NCBI GenBank assembly: GCA_021397835.1
Contig: JAJFZO010000049.1
Location: 9,739,001-9,803,000 of the forward strand
DNA from: Moringa oleifera
Taxonomy: Eukaryota; Streptophyta; Magnoliopsida; Brassicales; Moringaceae
Length of the DNA: 64,000 nucleotides
Reading direction: 5' to 3'
Shown here: piece by piece, positions 62,662-64,000 of the stretch
Position numbering within the stretch: the first letter of the stretch is position 1
How the letters are laid out: each line of letters begins with the position of its first letter
Translations under genes and position numbers: made by a program
The notes under the pieces: generated by a model
The model's input: the letters and a program-made list of their open reading frames with translations, nothing else
Database searches by the model: none
Told to the model about the DNA's origin: nothing

Positions 62662-62691
<30 letters not shown>
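62662..62691. repeat. (TA)n microsatellite at the variable site of a satellite A monomer
   Basis: Uninterrupted TA run between CCATTCAAAACA and TTAGGAGTTTGCAACTT, again at the fixed variable site of the monomer. Confidence 0.9.
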
Positions 62692-62693
<2 letters not shown>

Positions 62694-64000
62694 GAGTTTG
62701 CAACTTGTCATTCCTAAAAAACATATTAACAAGATGAACGCATGTCTAAGAAAATAAATGAAAAAAATAAAATTAGAAAATAAATAATCAAATTAAGGAA
62801 ATTTATAACGTGAAAAATCAAAAAAGTTGAAAAAATCCAATATCAATGGAGATTTAACAATAAAAAGATAAGCCCGAATGTAGAATCCATACCTACACCT
62901 ATGGAAGAAGCAACAAAAAATTGGAGTTTATTGCTACAGTTACTGTTACTGCTAGTGCTAGATCCTTGATACTGCTAAGCAACAAAAAAACATACGATTA
63001 TGATGCAAAGAAAAATATTACCAATATAGGTGTAATTTTCAAAGATACTAAGTATGTACAAGGGATGGTAGAATCCTCCCTGAACAATAAATGGATAAGC
63101 CTCCATGCAGAAAACCTTATTTGCCATTGCCAAGGGAATAATTGATTGTCCTACTATTGCACCTTTATCATTGCTTGCTCAACCTTTGCAACATCGTGCT
63201 CAAAAGAACCATTAGTCTCAAACTTGCTATAAAATCAACCATGAAAAAAATATTTATTAAGAGTTTGTAACTTATCATTCCTACAAAACATATTAACAAG
63301 ATCAAAGCATGGCTAAAAAACCGAGAAAAAAATAAAATTTGAAAAGGAATAATCAAATCAAGAAAATTTATCACATAAAAAATCAAAAAGTTGAAAAAAT
63401 CTAATACCAATGGAGGTTTAACAATGGAAAGATAAGCCCGAATGTTTGAATCCATGCCTACACCTACCGAAAAAGCAACAAAAAATATAAATTTATTGCT
63501 ATAGCTATTATTACTACTAGTGCTAGATCCTTAATACTGCTAAGCAAGAAAAAAAAAAACATCATATTATGATGCATTGAAAATTATTATGGATAAAGGT
63601 GCTATTTTTCAAGATAATAAGTATATATAGGGGATGGAAGAATCCTCTCTTAATAATAAATAGATAAGCCCCCATGCAGGAAACCTTATTTGTAGTTACC
63701 AAGGGAACAATCGATTGTCCTGTCATTACTCATTCTTCATCATTGCCTGCCGAATCTTTGCAACATCATGCTTAAAAGAATCGTTAGTCCGAGAATTGCT
63801 ATAAAGTAAACCATTCAAAACAAAAAATTATATATATATAGAAGTTTGTAACTACACTCCTAAAAAACATATTAACAAAATGAAAGTACGTCTTACAAAA
63901 TTGGGGAAAAAAGATAAAATTAGAAAATGAATAATCAAATCTAAAAAATTCATAACATAAAAAATCAAAAAAGTTTTAAAAAATCCAATACCAAAGGAGA

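Larger units (their letters stand above)
60571..64000. repeat. Satellite A array, right part (~6 monomers, continues beyond window)
   Basis: CAAAAGAACCATTAG-type landmarks recur at about 60855, 61428, 62010, 62613, 63203 and 63773, with the same segment order and orientation as in 1-23455. The last monomers share private variants with the first monomers of the window: CGAATGTTCGAATCCACGCC (61682) against CGAATGTTCAAATCCACTCC (345), AAAATACGAAATTATTGCTA (61725 and 389), and AAAGAATCGTTAGTCCGAGA (63776 and 676). (TA)n runs lie at 62059-62103 and 62662-62691. Confidence 0.95.

Overview
The window is plant nuclear DNA, very AT-rich and mostly tandem repeats. The plant assignment rests on decayed pieces of land-plant genes (a subclass III SnRK2 kinase, homomeric acetyl-CoA carboxylase, a CHUP1-like protein, a nuclear ycf20-like gene) with spliceosomal introns, and on a long degenerate array of the plant telomere heptamer CCCTAAA. 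I saw no rRNA, tRNA, CRISPR, prokaryotic operon or retrotransposon coding domain. Species and chromosomal position cannot be told; the layout fits pericentromeric, knob-like or subtelomeric heterochromatin.

Layout. (1) 1-23455: about 40 monomers of a ~575-bp satellite, called A here, with younger higher-order duplications inside. (2) 23456-32362: eight monomers of a ~1.1-kb satellite, B, arranged as a 3-monomer, ~3.43-kb higher-order repeat. Each B monomer carries, on the minus strand, a decayed C-terminal exon that resembles ycf20/DUF565. (3) 32363-33904: four exons of a CHUP1-like gene, cut by the satellite B edge. (4) 33905-35480: unique sequence with a small triplicated repeat. (5) 35480-40345: extremely AT-rich repeats. 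(6) 40408-47353: a minus-strand patchwork. It holds an unidentified gene whose four exons join in consistent phase, a stray SnRK2 exon and an acetyl-CoA carboxylase fragment. (7) 47445-48490: two old satellite B relics. (8) 48500-52120: AT-rich DNA whose last part is homologous to block 5. (9) 52120-57258: a 5.1-kb degenerate telomeric-heptamer array containing a perfect 84-bp palindrome. (10) 57258-60570: trinucleotide-like DNA, one satellite A monomer, a SnRK2 pseudogene and a second trinucleotide-like block. (11) 60571-64000: satellite A again, running off the window. Its last monomers closely resemble the first monomers of the window, so the middle looks like an island inside a larger satellite A field.

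No gene here is shown to work. The best candidate is the unidentified minus-strand gene at 40408-45827. The most unusual biology is a satellite apparently built from a protein-coding exon, satellites and telomere-like DNA linked by shared CTA/CTG-rich blocks, and a palindrome that records a replication template switch. All family names come from reading translations against remembered family consensus; no database search was run.
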